Below, piece after piece: positions 17,860 to 26,788 of a stretch of 64,000 nt of DNA. Made by a program: the position numbers and the translations under genes. Positions within the stretch are counted from its first letter, which is position 1; each line of letters starts with the position of its first letter. Source of the stretch: Trichlorobacter thiogenes (lineage in GTDB: Bacteria; Desulfobacterota; Desulfuromonadia; Geobacterales; Pseudopelobacteraceae); NCBI RefSeq assembly GCF_900167465.1, contig NZ_FUWR01000008.1, forward strand, positions 80,873 to 144,872, written 5' to 3'. The notes under the pieces were generated by a model. That model searched no databases and had not been told where the DNA came from. It saw only the letters and a program-made list of their open reading frames with translations.

Positions 17860-19743
17860 CAAATGTTTAAATTGACTGTACTCCCCTGTAACCATCCCTT
17901 CGGCCATGGCAAACTGCAGGAACTCCAGGGCGTCAGCAGCAGGTATCCGCAACTGCTTGGCAATGGCACCGGCAGTGCGTGTTCCATCCAGTTCTTCCAG
18001 CAGGCGGTAGTAGGGCTTGATCAGCGATTCAGTGCAGACCTCGCCATGGGCCGGATAGATGGCAGCCCAGGAGCCGGTCTGTAGCTGTTTGCTGATCCAG
18101 GCCAGATCAGGCTCACCACTCTCCAGGATATCCAGGATCTCATAACTGAACGGCAGCAGGGTCAGTGATGAAGCACGTGCCAGCTTCATCTTGAGCAGAT
18201 CAAGCTGCAGCAGCTGGTCGTCATCCGGCGGGATGGGCGGCACCGCCATCAGGGCCACGCCGTAGGCATAGTGGTAATCTACGCAGTCCAGGGCTGCAGG
18301 CAGCAGTTTCTGTGCCTTACGTTCATCAAACAGGCTGATCAAGAAGCGACGCTGCAACTGCCAGATCTGCCCGTCATCCAGCTCGGCCTCATCCGGCATG
18401 CGGCCCATCTGCCCCTGCAACCAGTCGGCAAACCGTTCCAGCAGCTCCAGCGGCTTGAGTTTCAATCCCCGTACCACCCCGTTGAACCAGGCCACGGCCT
18501 TGCCGCGAGAGTAGAAGATGTCGCTGGCTGCCCCCAGCTGACGCGCCCTGGCCATATCCGCCAGCGGAAAACTGGCTGACTCAAGCAGGGTATAGGGCGG
18601 ATCAGACAGGTGGCGCATGCCAATAGCGGCTGCCTTGTGGGCCACCTTGGTGCCGGGCAGCACGGCCAGCGGGAAGATATCCAGGTGGTTGGGGTAGAGC
18701 GACAGGGCGAAGTTGAGCCCCTCTTTGAACTTCTCCAGGGTATCATCCGGCAGGCCGTAGATCAGGTCAAAACCAAAGGTGGCGCCTGAGTCGTTCAATA
18801 GCATCACCTTGGCAGTGAACTCATCGCGGTTGAATGTTCTGCCCACACCTCCAGCCACTGCCGGATCAGCGCTCTGCAGACCAATCTGGACGGAACAGGT
18901 AAGCTGCGCAAACAGCTGGGCCTGTTCCTTATCCAGCAGTTCATGACGCACCTCAAAGTGGAAGTGGACATCCGACGCAGTCTCACGGATCAGGCGCAGC
19001 AGATGTTTGGCCCGCTTTTTGTCGGTATTGAAGGTGGAATCCAGGGCAAAGATCTGGGAGGCGCCGCGGCTGACCAGATAGGCCAGTTCCTGCTCCATCC
19101 GGTCCAGCGGATAGCGCCGCACCTTGCGGTCACCCATGCCGTCGTAGCAGAACTCGCAGGCATAGGGGCAACCCCGGGAGAGCTGCCAAACCATGCCGTT
19201 GGCGATATGCGTGTCCAGCAACCCGGCCAGATAGGGAGAAGGCAAAATGGCCAGGTCTTCGATCTGGGGCCGGGGGATCACCTGCAGCTCACCACCCACC
19301 AATTGGGCAGTGCCGGGCAGTCCCTGCAATGAAGCTCCGTCCAATCGACGTTCCATAAGCTCGGCAGCCGTCAGTTCCCCCTCCCCCACCACCAGCAGGT
19401 CAAAGGGGGCCTCGGCCAGTAAGCGGGCGGGATCAGCGGTTGCCTCAGGGCCACCGGCAATCAGCAACAGATCAGGAAACTGCTGACGCAGTATCGTAAT
19501 CAGTTTACAACACTCCAGACGGTTCCAGACATAGACCGGCAGGCCGACAATGGCAGGCTGTTGCTCTTTGATCGAGGCCACCAGCTGCTCCAAAGGCGTA
19601 CCGCAGAAGAACTCGGCTGTCGTGGTGGTTACCTTCCCCTGCAGGGCAGGAGCTTGATCCAGATAGGCCTTAAGAAAGGCAGCAGCGAGCGGTACTGCCT
19701 GGGCGGATGGCATGGCATGAAGGGTAATAAGGTGTAGGTTCAT
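17854..19743 (-). CDS. B12-binding-domain radical SAM protein
   Basis: About 629 residues. An N-terminal cobalamin-binding-type domain (about 1-140: LHLITLHAMPSAQAVPLAAAFLKA, PAIVGLPVYVWNRLEC, LLIAGGPEATADP) precedes the radical SAM core with the cluster motif RGCPYACEFCYDG (Cys spacing X3/X2), FALDSTFN, FEVRHELLD, VQIGLQSADP and FDLIYGLPDDT. A C-terminal DUF4080-like region of about 200 residues follows. It probably performs a SAM/cobalamin-dependent modification of an unknown substrate. GTG 19752 and ATG 19743 are both possible starts; neither has a strong Shine-Dalgarno and I chose the ATG. The second radical SAM gene downstream may once have been directly adjacent. Confidence 0.88.
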   Translation of the reverse strand: MNLHLITLHAMPSAQAVPLAAAFLKAYLDQAPALQGKVTTTTAEFFCGTPLEQLVASIKEQQPAIVGLPVYVWNRLECCKLITILRQQFPDLLLIAGGPEATADPARLLAEAPFDLLVVGEGELTAAELMERRLDGASLQGLPGTAQLVGGELQVIPRPQIEDLAILPSPYLAGLLDTHIANGMVWQLSRGCPYACEFCYDGMGDRKVRRYPLDRMEQELAYLVSRGASQIFALDSTFNTDKKRAKHLLRLIRETASDVHFHFEVRHELLDKEQAQLFAQLTCSVQIGLQSADPAVAGGVGRTFNRDEFTAKVMLLNDSGATFGFDLIYGLPDDTLEKFKEGLNFALSLYPNHLDIFPLAVLPGTKVAHKAAAIGMRHLSDPPYTLLESASFPLADMARARQLGAASDIFYSRGKAVAWFNGVVRGLKLKPLELLERFADWLQGQMGRMPDEAELDDGQIWQLQRRFLISLFDERKAQKLLPAALDCVDYHYAYGVALMAVPPIPPDDDQLLQLDLLKMKLARASSLTLLPFSYEILDILESGEPDLAWISKQLQTGSWAAIYPAHGEVCTESLIKPYYRLLEELDGTRTAGAIAKQLRIPAADALEFLQFAMAEGMVTGEYSQFKHLP

Positions 19744-19885
19744 GCAGGACACAGTACACCAATATGAGGGAAAGCTCCAGCACTCCGGTAGGTTAAAGAG
19801 CTACTGGACAGATGCTAATTCAATTGATGTTTCAAATGTTTTTCTTTATTGTTTCACAATCGAAAAACAGCCAAGGACAAATTAG

Positions 19886-20581
19886 ATGCCCCTGCTTGAT
19901 CATCCAATTTTCGTAATCTCAGTTAACGACGACACCCGTGCGGCGCTGGCGGCAAGCCTGGGGGCCTTTGATGTTGAGATCGTAGAATGCAGCACCTTTC
20001 TGGAGGCCGAAGACCTGGCCCTGAAAAGCCTCTACTGCGGGATACTGGTTGACCTGCCCACCATTGTGAAGGCCAAGGGAGAGGAAAAGATTGTTGCCTG
20101 TTCATTGACCGGTTTTTTTCCAACCCTGCGGGTACGGGTGATGGGAACCATGCTGATCCCGATGACCATGCCCGGTGCAGCAAAGCAGGAAAACAGTCTC
20201 AATGATTTCATCAACCGCGCCTGTTATAATTTTACCGCCCGTCAGCTCCGTGCCCACCACCGCCATGTAGTCGGCATCTCAGTTGCCACACGCTTTGCAG
20301 AATCGGAGACCCGTGCCTTTACCCTGGATATTTCCTGGGGCGGTGCCTTCATCGTTGATTTCAACCCTGAACGGTATGCCATAGGCGATGAACTGACCGT
20401 CTTTTTTCAGGAGCCCGGTTGCGAGATTACGGCCAAAGTCTGCTGGAAACAATCCTGGGGCCTGCGCCACGCCCCTGGCATCGGGGTTCATTTCCGCGAG
20501 ATAACGCCATGCCTTAGTGAATTCTTGCTACGCCTGTTGAAGCATGCCAAAGACCACGACCGTGACCGACTGGTTGCGTGA
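19886..20581 (+). CDS. PilZ-domain protein, candidate c-di-GMP receptor
   Basis: A 231-residue soluble protein. The C-terminal half is a PilZ domain with both ligand motifs: RxxxR (RAHHR, near residue 130) and DxSxxG (DISWGG, near 150), then DELTVFFQEPGCEITAKVCW and GVHF typical of the barrel. The N-terminal about 110 residues look like a degenerate receiver or YcgR-N-like domain (VISVNDDTRAALAASLGAFD, GILVDLPTIV). It likely couples c-di-GMP to motility, surface or secretion functions. The start at 19886 has AAGGA eight bases upstream. A gene for a secreted protein follows after 48 bp, probably in one operon. Confidence 0.9.
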   Translation: MPLLDHPIFVISVNDDTRAALAASLGAFDVEIVECSTFLEAEDLALKSLYCGILVDLPTIVKAKGEEKIVACSLTGFFPTLRVRVMGTMLIPMTMPGAAKQENSLNDFINRACYNFTARQLRAHHRHVVGISVATRFAESETRAFTLDISWGGAFIVDFNPERYAIGDELTVFFQEPGCEITAKVCWKQSWGLRHAPGIGVHFREITPCLSEFLLRLLKHAKDHDRDRLVA

Positions 20582-20629
20582 CACAAAAAAGCAGCGATCC
20601 TTTATACCCGCTGCAGATAGAGGTCATCC

Positions 20630-22612
20630 GTGTTCAGCAGACTCATCGCACTCTGTATTACCGCTGTAAGCCTGATCAGCAGCCCACTCTCGCCACCCGA
20701 TCTCCTGCAGTATTCCTTCACCGCAACCGACTCCAGAATTCTGCCGGGCAAGACCACAGACAACAATCCAAACGGTATCGGCAGTGAGCAGGACCGGATC
20801 GGCAACCTGGCACTGATTGCCTTTAAATATCAGGCTGGCAACCGTCAAAATCATAATGATTTTCCGATTGAAGTGGGCCATGTCCGTGTTGCCGGACAGG
20901 ACCAGCGATTTGAGGCGTTCAAACTTGGCGAACCACTCCGCAAAACTATAAAAAATCTGAATACGCAACACACCATCTACTATCGCTTCCCTCACAAATC
21001 CAGTTGGGTGCTCTATCGAACAGATAATGGTTTCGTCACGCAGGTTACCACCATCCCGGAAAGTGAGATCGTACCGACACAGTACACCAGGGTGTTACGC
21101 ATCGGTGCCGATAAACAGAGCGGCACCGGCACCTATTTTTTTGCTCCGGCAACCGTAAGAGTGTCAAGCTACCCGCAGATCACCAGCAGTGTAGAAGCGG
21201 CACGTCTCGCCAAGACGCAACTCGGCAAGCTGGCTATCTACCGACATGCTGTTGACGGTACACCGCCAGACCCACGCCGTGGAATTGACGTCATCACCCG
21301 CCAGTTTTTCATTGTCAAAACAGTATCCGGCCCAGGTGTCATCTGGCAGGACTCCGGAAGCCATGCCATCTACCTGACCCGCTTCAGTAGCGACCTGGGC
21401 AATGCTTCCACCATCAGCCTGGCCATGGATCGCCCCGGTCGTCTGCTGGCAGCCTGCGCTGACCCGTCCGGCAATCTGTATTACCTGCTGGCCCGCGAAC
21501 AGGATGACCCGGAGATACTGGAACTTGCTAAAACAGATCCCCAGGGGAAACTGCTGGCCCGCTTCGTGCCTGACGCATCAAAAAATGGCCTTAATATCTT
21601 CCATATGAAAGCCCCCAGGGTTGCCGCCGACCTGCAGTGGTCCAAGGGGCAACTGGGCATGATGCTGATGCGGACCATGCACAAATCAGGAGATGGACTG
21701 AACCACCAGGGTGGTATTGCCGTTATCTTTAACGCGACCAGCCTCAAACAGATCAAGAGCCTGGGGCCAACCTCAAGCCACTCCTTTGACAATGTGCTAA
21801 GCACCAACAGCTCCGGTGATTTCATCGGCATAGATCTGGGAGATGCCTATCCACGGGGGATTCATCTACACAAATTTACCGATAAAAACAGGGTTTCAAG
21901 AGTTGTGTATACCGTCAAAACAGCCCATGCGACCAGACCGGTGAACCCGGCTGGCCGGACATTCCCGCCCTACCCTGAAATAAGCAGCCCCGACAAAACC
22001 TTCTACCAATGGTCCAACGACAATAACACCTATACTGAACTGGGTGGGCTTGTTGAAACGCCGCAAGGCTACATGGTGGTCTTTACAGGAGAACCCTCGT
22101 CTGAAGGCAAGGTTCTGGACAACAGCCGGACAGGAACTGGCAATACCGACAAACGAAATATCGGCCTGGTAGTGGCGATTCGGGACTTCCATACAATAGC
22201 CTCACGTGGCAATAGTGTTCCTGATGAACTGCTCGTTACGAAGGGGCCAGCGGAAACAGGCGGGTTTTACTGCTTTAACAACCGCTGGAACGAGCAACGC
22301 AGTACTGGCGTTATCTGGCTGACCCGCTACACCAAACAAGATAACCAATCAGCCATAAACGTAAAAACAGCCCCCCTACCGGACGGCAGTATCCTGATCC
22401 TTTGGAAAGTCCACCGTTCTGGTGAACCGGCCACCAACTGGGCCATGACCGTCTCTCCAGAAGGCAAACAACTGATTGCGCCATTCAGATTGCCGGAACA
22501 GCTTGAGCTGAACCGCCGTGACGCCATCATGGTTGACGGCAAGCGGGTCTATATCGCCTCAGGAAACAGAGTTGAAAAAAAATTGGAGCTGTTTGTCCTG
22601 CAGCTTCACTGA
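20630..22612 (+). CDS. Unknown exported protein, beta-propeller-like
   Basis: A 660-residue protein starting at GTG 20630 with AGAGG upstream. The first about 20 residues (FSRLIALCITAVSLISSPLSPP) form a signal peptide without a lipobox Cys. The remainder is beta-rich with recurring short strand-turn units (SLAMDRPGRLLAACADPSGNLYYLL, GGLVETPQGYMVVFTGEP, KTAPLPDGSILILWKV), suggesting a propeller. I do not recognise a family. It follows a PilZ gene on the same strand, so its export or expression may be linked to c-di-GMP, which is inference only. Confidence 0.8.
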   Translation: MFSRLIALCITAVSLISSPLSPPDLLQYSFTATDSRILPGKTTDNNPNGIGSEQDRIGNLALIAFKYQAGNRQNHNDFPIEVGHVRVAGQDQRFEAFKLGEPLRKTIKNLNTQHTIYYRFPHKSSWVLYRTDNGFVTQVTTIPESEIVPTQYTRVLRIGADKQSGTGTYFFAPATVRVSSYPQITSSVEAARLAKTQLGKLAIYRHAVDGTPPDPRRGIDVITRQFFIVKTVSGPGVIWQDSGSHAIYLTRFSSDLGNASTISLAMDRPGRLLAACADPSGNLYYLLAREQDDPEILELAKTDPQGKLLARFVPDASKNGLNIFHMKAPRVAADLQWSKGQLGMMLMRTMHKSGDGLNHQGGIAVIFNATSLKQIKSLGPTSSHSFDNVLSTNSSGDFIGIDLGDAYPRGIHLHKFTDKNRVSRVVYTVKTAHATRPVNPAGRTFPPYPEISSPDKTFYQWSNDNNTYTELGGLVETPQGYMVVFTGEPSSEGKVLDNSRTGTGNTDKRNIGLVVAIRDFHTIASRGNSVPDELLVTKGPAETGGFYCFNNRWNEQRSTGVIWLTRYTKQDNQSAINVKTAPLPDGSILILWKVHRSGEPATNWAMTVSPEGKQLIAPFRLPEQLELNRRDAIMVDGKRVYIASGNRVEKKLELFVLQLH

Positions 22613-22700
22613 CCTGCAAATCACCGTCCCCCACCGAAGCACTGACGATCTTTTGCCGGACAAACTGGACAGCGGCGGCTCCGTGAACGGCTTCAAAGAC

Positions 22701-22729
22701 TTGACAATCCTGCTGCAGGGGTGCAAGTA
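22701..22729 (+). promoter_or_regulatory. Possible sigma70 promoter before the thioesterase gene
   Basis: A perfect -35 TTGACA lies at 22701-22706; the best -10 at 17 bases is the weak CAAGTA (22724-22729). It sits 43 bp upstream of the thioesterase start. Confidence 0.3.
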
Positions 22730-22771
22730 ATGCCTGCTCGGGTGGTTAAGAAAGCATAAGGAGAACCTATT

Positions 22772-23257
22772 TTGTCAGCCAGCAACAGAGTAAGCGACAC
22801 CGCTAATCCATCGGTCGATTTAAGCGGCGAAGAGGGATGGAACGAATTTGATGCCCCTTCCCTGGTGGGAGACTCGCTCCGTTTCGTATCCGGCGAACCA
22901 GATGGCAACCGTTTTCGCACACGCTATTACCGTGACGCCGAACAACATCTACATGCCCGGATCTGGTTCGGCCCTGAGACTGAGGGTCCTCCCGGCCATG
23001 CCCATGGCGGATCGATTGCGGCGGTTATGGATGAGGCACTGGGACTGGCGGCCTGGGCTGCTGGCTATCCGATTGTGGTGGGCAATCTGAATGTGAGTTT
23101 TCGTGCCATGCTACCGATTAAAAAGGTTGTCACCCTGGAAAGCCAGGTGGTATCCGTTGAAGGACGCAAGGTGATGATCCACGGCAAGCTGTTCTGCGAC
23201 GAGGAAACAGTTTACGCAGAGGGGCAGTGCCTCTGTATCACCATACCTGGAAGATAG
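22772..23257 (+). CDS. Hotdog-fold thioesterase (PaaI/4HBT superfamily)
   Basis: A 161-residue protein starting at TTG 22772, chosen because AAGGAG lies eight bases upstream. It has the hotdog-fold signature GPPGHAHGGSIAAVMDEALGLAAW, where the HGG..DEA segment forms the central helix and active site, and VGNLNVSFRAMLP for the following strand. It probably hydrolyses an acyl-CoA thioester. The acyl group is unknown. The N-terminal about 45 residues are polar and not part of the fold. Confidence 0.87.
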   Translation: MSASNRVSDTANPSVDLSGEEGWNEFDAPSLVGDSLRFVSGEPDGNRFRTRYYRDAEQHLHARIWFGPETEGPPGHAHGGSIAAVMDEALGLAAWAAGYPIVVGNLNVSFRAMLPIKKVVTLESQVVSVEGRKVMIHGKLFCDEETVYAEGQCLCITIPGR

Positions 23258-23267
23258 GCCGAGGTGT

Positions 23268-23612
23268 TCATGTTCCCGGAACTGCCTGCAGATCATCTTC
23301 AGTGGCATAAAGTTGTGACTCATAGCCTGAACAGATGATACGTGCCACCTGCCTCCGCTCGGCAGCGGTCATGGCAGTACCGTCTTCCCAATGACGGATG
23401 GCATCAAAATCAACCTGCAGGACATCCGGTGAATAGGGAGAGCGCATCGCAGCAATCATACGTGCGAAAAACTCCCGACCGTCCGCCATGGTAATCATTA
23501 TGTCCACCGGGCCGTAATCGCCGTCTGGCCGACAGAAACAACGATACCCCGGCTCAGGTTCCGGCCAACCTTTCAAAAACTGTTCCCGTTCAACTTCGAT
23601 CCGGTGCGTCAT
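23268..23612 (-). CDS. Small uncharacterised protein (114 aa)
   Basis: I take the ATG at 23612, which has GGAGG nine bases upstream; the open frame extends further upstream but as non-coding-looking sequence overlapping the divergent gene. The protein is soluble and acidic with HRIEVEREQFLKGWPEPEPGYRCFCRPDGDYGPVD and MADGREFFARMIAAMRSPYSP; no family is recognised. It is divergent from the YchJ-like gene with 86 bp between them. Confidence 0.7.
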   Translation of the reverse strand: MTHRIEVEREQFLKGWPEPEPGYRCFCRPDGDYGPVDIMITMADGREFFARMIAAMRSPYSPDVLQVDFDAIRHWEDGTAMTAAERRQVARIICSGYESQLYATEDDLQAVPGT

Positions 23613-23698
23613 ACGTAGTGCCTCCCGATAGTTTTGAGCAGGCGTAAGCGTACTTATATTTCTGTAGTATTGCAATATTTGACAAAGGAGAAAGAACC

Positions 23699-24181
23699 AT
23701 GACCAGTTGTCCCTGCGGCAGCACCAAAACCTATAGCGATTGCTGCGAACCAATCATTAAAGGCACCCAGCCTGCTGAAACCGCCGAGCAGCTCATGCGA
23801 GCCCGCTACAGCGCCTATACTAAAACCGAGATGGATTTTGTCTTTAACAGCACAGATCCATCAAACCGCGAAGGCTATGACCATGAGGGCACTAAGGCCT
23901 GGGCTGAAAATTCGGAATGGCTTGGTCTGGAGATAATCGGCACGGTCAGAGGTGGGGCAGATGACAGCAACGGTGAGGTTGAATTCATTGCCCGCTTCAA
24001 AGAGAACGGCACCCTGCGGGAGCATCATGAAAATGCGCTATTCAAACGCAAAGAAGGGGTCTGGTATTTCAGCGATGGCGTGATGGTTAAACCGAAGCCG
24101 GTTACCGTTACCAAGATTGGTCGTAATGATCCCTGCACCTGTGGCAGCGGCTTGAAGTACAAGAAATGTTGCGGCAAATAG
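23699..24181 (+). CDS. YchJ-like protein with two SEC-C zinc motifs
   Basis: A 160-residue protein. It begins with a SEC-C metal-binding motif ([13 protein letters not shown]) and ends with a second one ([16 protein letters not shown]); the middle (about 25-125, [31 protein letters not shown]) is the YchJ/UPF0225 NTF2-like domain. SEC-C motifs bind zinc and, in SecA, contact SecB and ribosomes; the role of free-standing YchJ proteins is not established. The start is supported by AAAGGAG. Confidence 0.92.
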   Translation: MTSCPCGSTKTYSDCCEPIIKGTQPAETAEQLMRARYSAYTKTEMDFVFNSTDPSNREGYDHEGTKAWAENSEWLGLEIIGTVRGGADDSNGEVEFIARFKENGTLREHHENALFKRKEGVWYFSDGVMVKPKPVTVTKIGRNDPCTCGSGLKYKKCCGK

Positions 24182-24184
24182 TAG

Positions 24185-25276
24185 TCAGCCGCCCCTGATC
24201 CTGACCAGGAACAGCTCCCGTAGATAACGTTCAGCCTGTTCCTTTTCAGCCATCGTCAGTGACAACTCCTTCACCGGACTGACAAACCGTCGTAAAAAAC
24301 GCCGCACACTCCAGGTCAGTTGCGGATTATCATGTCCCAACCGATCAATCGGCACCGGTGCTGCGAGATTAAACAAAGAGACCGCCTCTCGCAGCGCCGG
24401 ATTCAACATGAGAGATGAATCTGATGACGAATCAGCTGCCCCTTTGCAGTCTCTGCCAAGGTAGCAAATGATATTGGCACGGGTTTCACGACGCCGATCC
24501 AGCTCCCGCAGCCGGATGATCTCCTGTTCTGGGTCTGCCAGGGCATCCAGATGGGTAAAAAGCAGCGGCTTCAGGCCGCTCTGCCCCACCAGCTCCATAA
24601 ACTCGTCAATCCGGTAGGTCTTCACATTGGGATGCAGGAACAGATCTGCCAGCCCGGAATCATTCTTCGCCTCCCAGGCTGCATCAACATAGTTTTTAAG
24701 ACGGCTGCCCGATGCAGCCTTTTTCAGCATCCGCTTGATAGCTGCAACATCCCGCACCCTTAATAACCGCATCGCCCGCCGGACCGATTCAGCCTCCTGC
24801 CGTGCATAGCGTCCGTAGACCATCACCCGCAGGATGCCACCCGGCACCAGCCGTTGTTCCAGCGCTCGCATTCCGGCAGCCGGGTCATCCAGATGATGCA
24901 GCACCCCGAATGCCTCAATAAAGTGGTACGGTCCCGGTGTCACAGCCGGATCAAGAAAATCCCCTTGGAGTAGTTCAACGTTAAAACGGCGATGCAGCAG
25001 ACAATGCAACCGTGCCCGCTTTAGGTTATGCTGAGCCAGATCAACCCCGGTGATCTGGGCTTTGGGGTTCGCTAGTGCCATCGGATAGGGGGCAAAGGCA
25101 CCACAACCTGAAAGCAGAATTTTTCCCTCCCGCTCCGGCAGCAGTTCACCGTTAAATCGCGCCCAAAGGGCAGTCAGGTTCATGGCATAGGTATCGTAAC
25201 TCCGGACAGAAGCCAAAAGCGGATAATGGGGATAGGGATGGCGTTCATAGTGGCCGGTTACTTCACTAAACGACAT
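24185..25276 (-). CDS. Class I SAM-dependent methyltransferase
   Basis: A 363-residue protein. Methyltransferase fold in the first half: motif I KILLSGCGAFAPYP, acidic post-I ITGVDLAQHNLKRARLH, YHFIEAFGVLHHLDDPAAGMRALEQRLVPGGIL. The N-terminus (YERHPYPHYPLL) is typical of a family of large uncharacterised methyltransferases. The C-terminal about 170 residues are helical and basic. The substrate is unknown. CAGGAG precedes the ATG at 25276, and the 3' end lies four bases from the convergent YchJ-like gene. Confidence 0.87.
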   Translation of the reverse strand: MSFSEVTGHYERHPYPHYPLLASVRSYDTYAMNLTALWARFNGELLPEREGKILLSGCGAFAPYPMALANPKAQITGVDLAQHNLKRARLHCLLHRRFNVELLQGDFLDPAVTPGPYHFIEAFGVLHHLDDPAAGMRALEQRLVPGGILRVMVYGRYARQEAESVRRAMRLLRVRDVAAIKRMLKKAASGSRLKNYVDAAWEAKNDSGLADLFLHPNVKTYRIDEFMELVGQSGLKPLLFTHLDALADPEQEIIRLRELDRRRETRANIICYLGRDCKGAADSSSDSSLMLNPALREAVSLFNLAAPVPIDRLGHDNPQLTWSVRRFLRRFVSPVKELSLTMAEKEQAERYLRELFLVRIRGG

Positions 25277-25348
25277 ATCGGCTCCTGATTGCGGTACTAA
25301 GCGGATTGGCGTATGCTTGTAAAAGAATACTAAAAATGGGGGTACGTC

Positions 25349-25828
25349 ATGAAAAAACTGACACTTGTTTTGGCTTCAACACTGTTGTTTCTGGCCCTTG
25401 GTCTGCCGACAGTCACCCATGCCGACAGCACTGTACCAGACGACCGGTTTGCCCTCAAGGGATTGAAGCAGACCCGCGCAATTTTTGATGTTCGACTGGC
25501 AGATCTGGACAAGCTGCTGTTTAATCTGGGGTTGATCAAGGAAACCTTTGAAGGGATCAGCAATCAAAAAGTGAAACCAACCTTGATTGTTTCCCTGAGA
25601 GGACCTGCGGTCAAACTGTTTACCAGGGATCAGGCAACACCAGAACTTCGCGAACTCCTTGCTGACTTAAAAAAGAAGGGGGTCAGGGTTGAAATTTGCA
25701 GTGTGGCCACCAGGGTCTTTAAGGTCGACAATGCGCAATTACTACCTGATCTCTTTCTGGTGGGCAACGTCCTGACCTCTCAGATCGCCTGGCAAAACAA
25801 GGGGTATGCATTGGTCACGCTCAATTAA
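25349..25828 (+). CDS. Exported DsrE-like protein
   Basis: A 159-residue protein with a clear signal peptide (MKKLTLVLASTLLFLALG, cleavage likely after HAD near residue 26). The mature part has the DsrE/DsrF-like alpha/beta pattern (TLIVSLRGPAVKLFT, LRELLADLKKKGVRVEICSVATRVFKVD, LFLVGNVLTSQIAWQNKGYALVTLN). Cytoplasmic relatives move sulfur; periplasmic ones are uncharacterised. It has one conserved-type Cys (EICS). The 3' end lies 8 bp from the convergent nitroreductase stop. Confidence 0.83.
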   Translation: MKKLTLVLASTLLFLALGLPTVTHADSTVPDDRFALKGLKQTRAIFDVRLADLDKLLFNLGLIKETFEGISNQKVKPTLIVSLRGPAVKLFTRDQATPELRELLADLKKKGVRVEICSVATRVFKVDNAQLLPDLFLVGNVLTSQIAWQNKGYALVTLN

Positions 25829-25836
25829 AGCCCCTG

Positions 25837-26376
25837 TTACTCCTGTTTCCAAGGGGTATCATATCGATTATGGCGAACCTTTGCATACTGCAATTGGCTG
25901 GAAGCGAGTGGTGTGCGCTTTTCTGCCGAATGACCAATACCGATGATAGCCTCCACCCGAACATGAGCTGGCAGTCCCAACAACTGCTGCACAAACTGTT
26001 CTGCTGTTGTCTGTTTGTCATGCTCCCGTTGCCTGATCTGAGCCCAGCAACTGCCCAGCCCCAGTGACTGGGCAGTCATCTGCAACAGGATCGCTGCAAT
26101 TGAGCAATCCTCCACCCATACGTCTGACTTGGTCTCATCGGCACAGACAACAACCGCCAGGGCAGCCCCCTTCAAAAAACCGGAACCATGCAATTTGGCT
26201 ATTGAAAGTTTGTCCAACGGCTCTGCATCATCCACCAATACAAATTCCCACGGATTGACATTTCTGGATGTCGGTGCCCGCAGCAAGCTTTCCACCAGCA
26301 GCGCAACCTGTTCCTTCTCCAGCGGTTGCCCGGTAAAGCTACGGATACTGCGACGTTTCCTCATCAGCTCAATCAT
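25837..26376 (-). CDS. Nitroreductase-family FMN oxidoreductase
   Basis: A 179-residue single-domain nitroreductase. RKRRSIRSFTGQPLEKEQV, APTSRNVNPWEFVLVDD and GLGSCWAQIRQREHD match the FMN-binding blocks of the short nitroreductases. It likely reduces nitro- or quinone-type substrates with NAD(P)H. I start at ATG 26376 (MIELMRKRRS) because AGGAGG lies nine bases upstream; a TTG at 26400 is also in frame. Physiological substrate unknown. Confidence 0.88.
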   Translation of the reverse strand: MIELMRKRRSIRSFTGQPLEKEQVALLVESLLRAPTSRNVNPWEFVLVDDAEPLDKLSIAKLHGSGFLKGAALAVVVCADETKSDVWVEDCSIAAILLQMTAQSLGLGSCWAQIRQREHDKQTTAEQFVQQLLGLPAHVRVEAIIGIGHSAEKRTPLASSQLQYAKVRHNRYDTPWKQE

Positions 26377-26788
26377 CTCCCTTGCCCTCCTGTTAATCAA
26401 AGCGTTCAGAAAACCTTTCCCCTGCGTCAGACCCCGCTCATCCCGTACCGTGCAAATCTAATCAGTGCCATTGGCAAAGTCAAACATCTCAAGATTGAGT
26501 TTCGTGCAATCAAATTATTTTTTCGCATAAATGACTTCACGGCAAAAAAGCAACTCAAATTGTACGATAATTTTTACCAGAATATTACACCCCATTAATG
26601 ATCCAAGTTGTTGCAAAAACGCCACAATTCAATATTCAATATATTTAACTTATTGGATTTTATGCATTTTTTTATTGACTTAGGTCAAAAATAGGATTAA
26701 TTCCCGCACAAAGAGACATGAAATATCTTTTTTGACTTTTACCGAGAAGCGTCGCTTCTCTACATCCCACGAAAGGCAGGAGATAACG
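26377..26788. other. 412-bp AT-rich intergenic region upstream of ompW
   Basis: No coding sequence is convincing here. The segment from about 26480 is markedly AT-rich and contains the CRP/FNR-type palindrome at 26675-26688. It holds the divergent control region of the nitroreductase and ompW genes. No other clear structure was seen. Confidence 0.6.
26675..26688 (+). promoter_or_regulatory. CRP/FNR-family operator palindrome
   Basis: TTGACTTAGGTCAA is a perfect TTGAC-N4-GTCAA dyad, close to the FNR consensus TTGAT-N4-ATCAA. It lies about 101 bp upstream of the ompW start in AT-rich DNA. In enterobacteria ompW is FNR-controlled, so anaerobic or redox regulation by a CRP/FNR-family regulator is likely here (inference). 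Confidence 0.6.
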
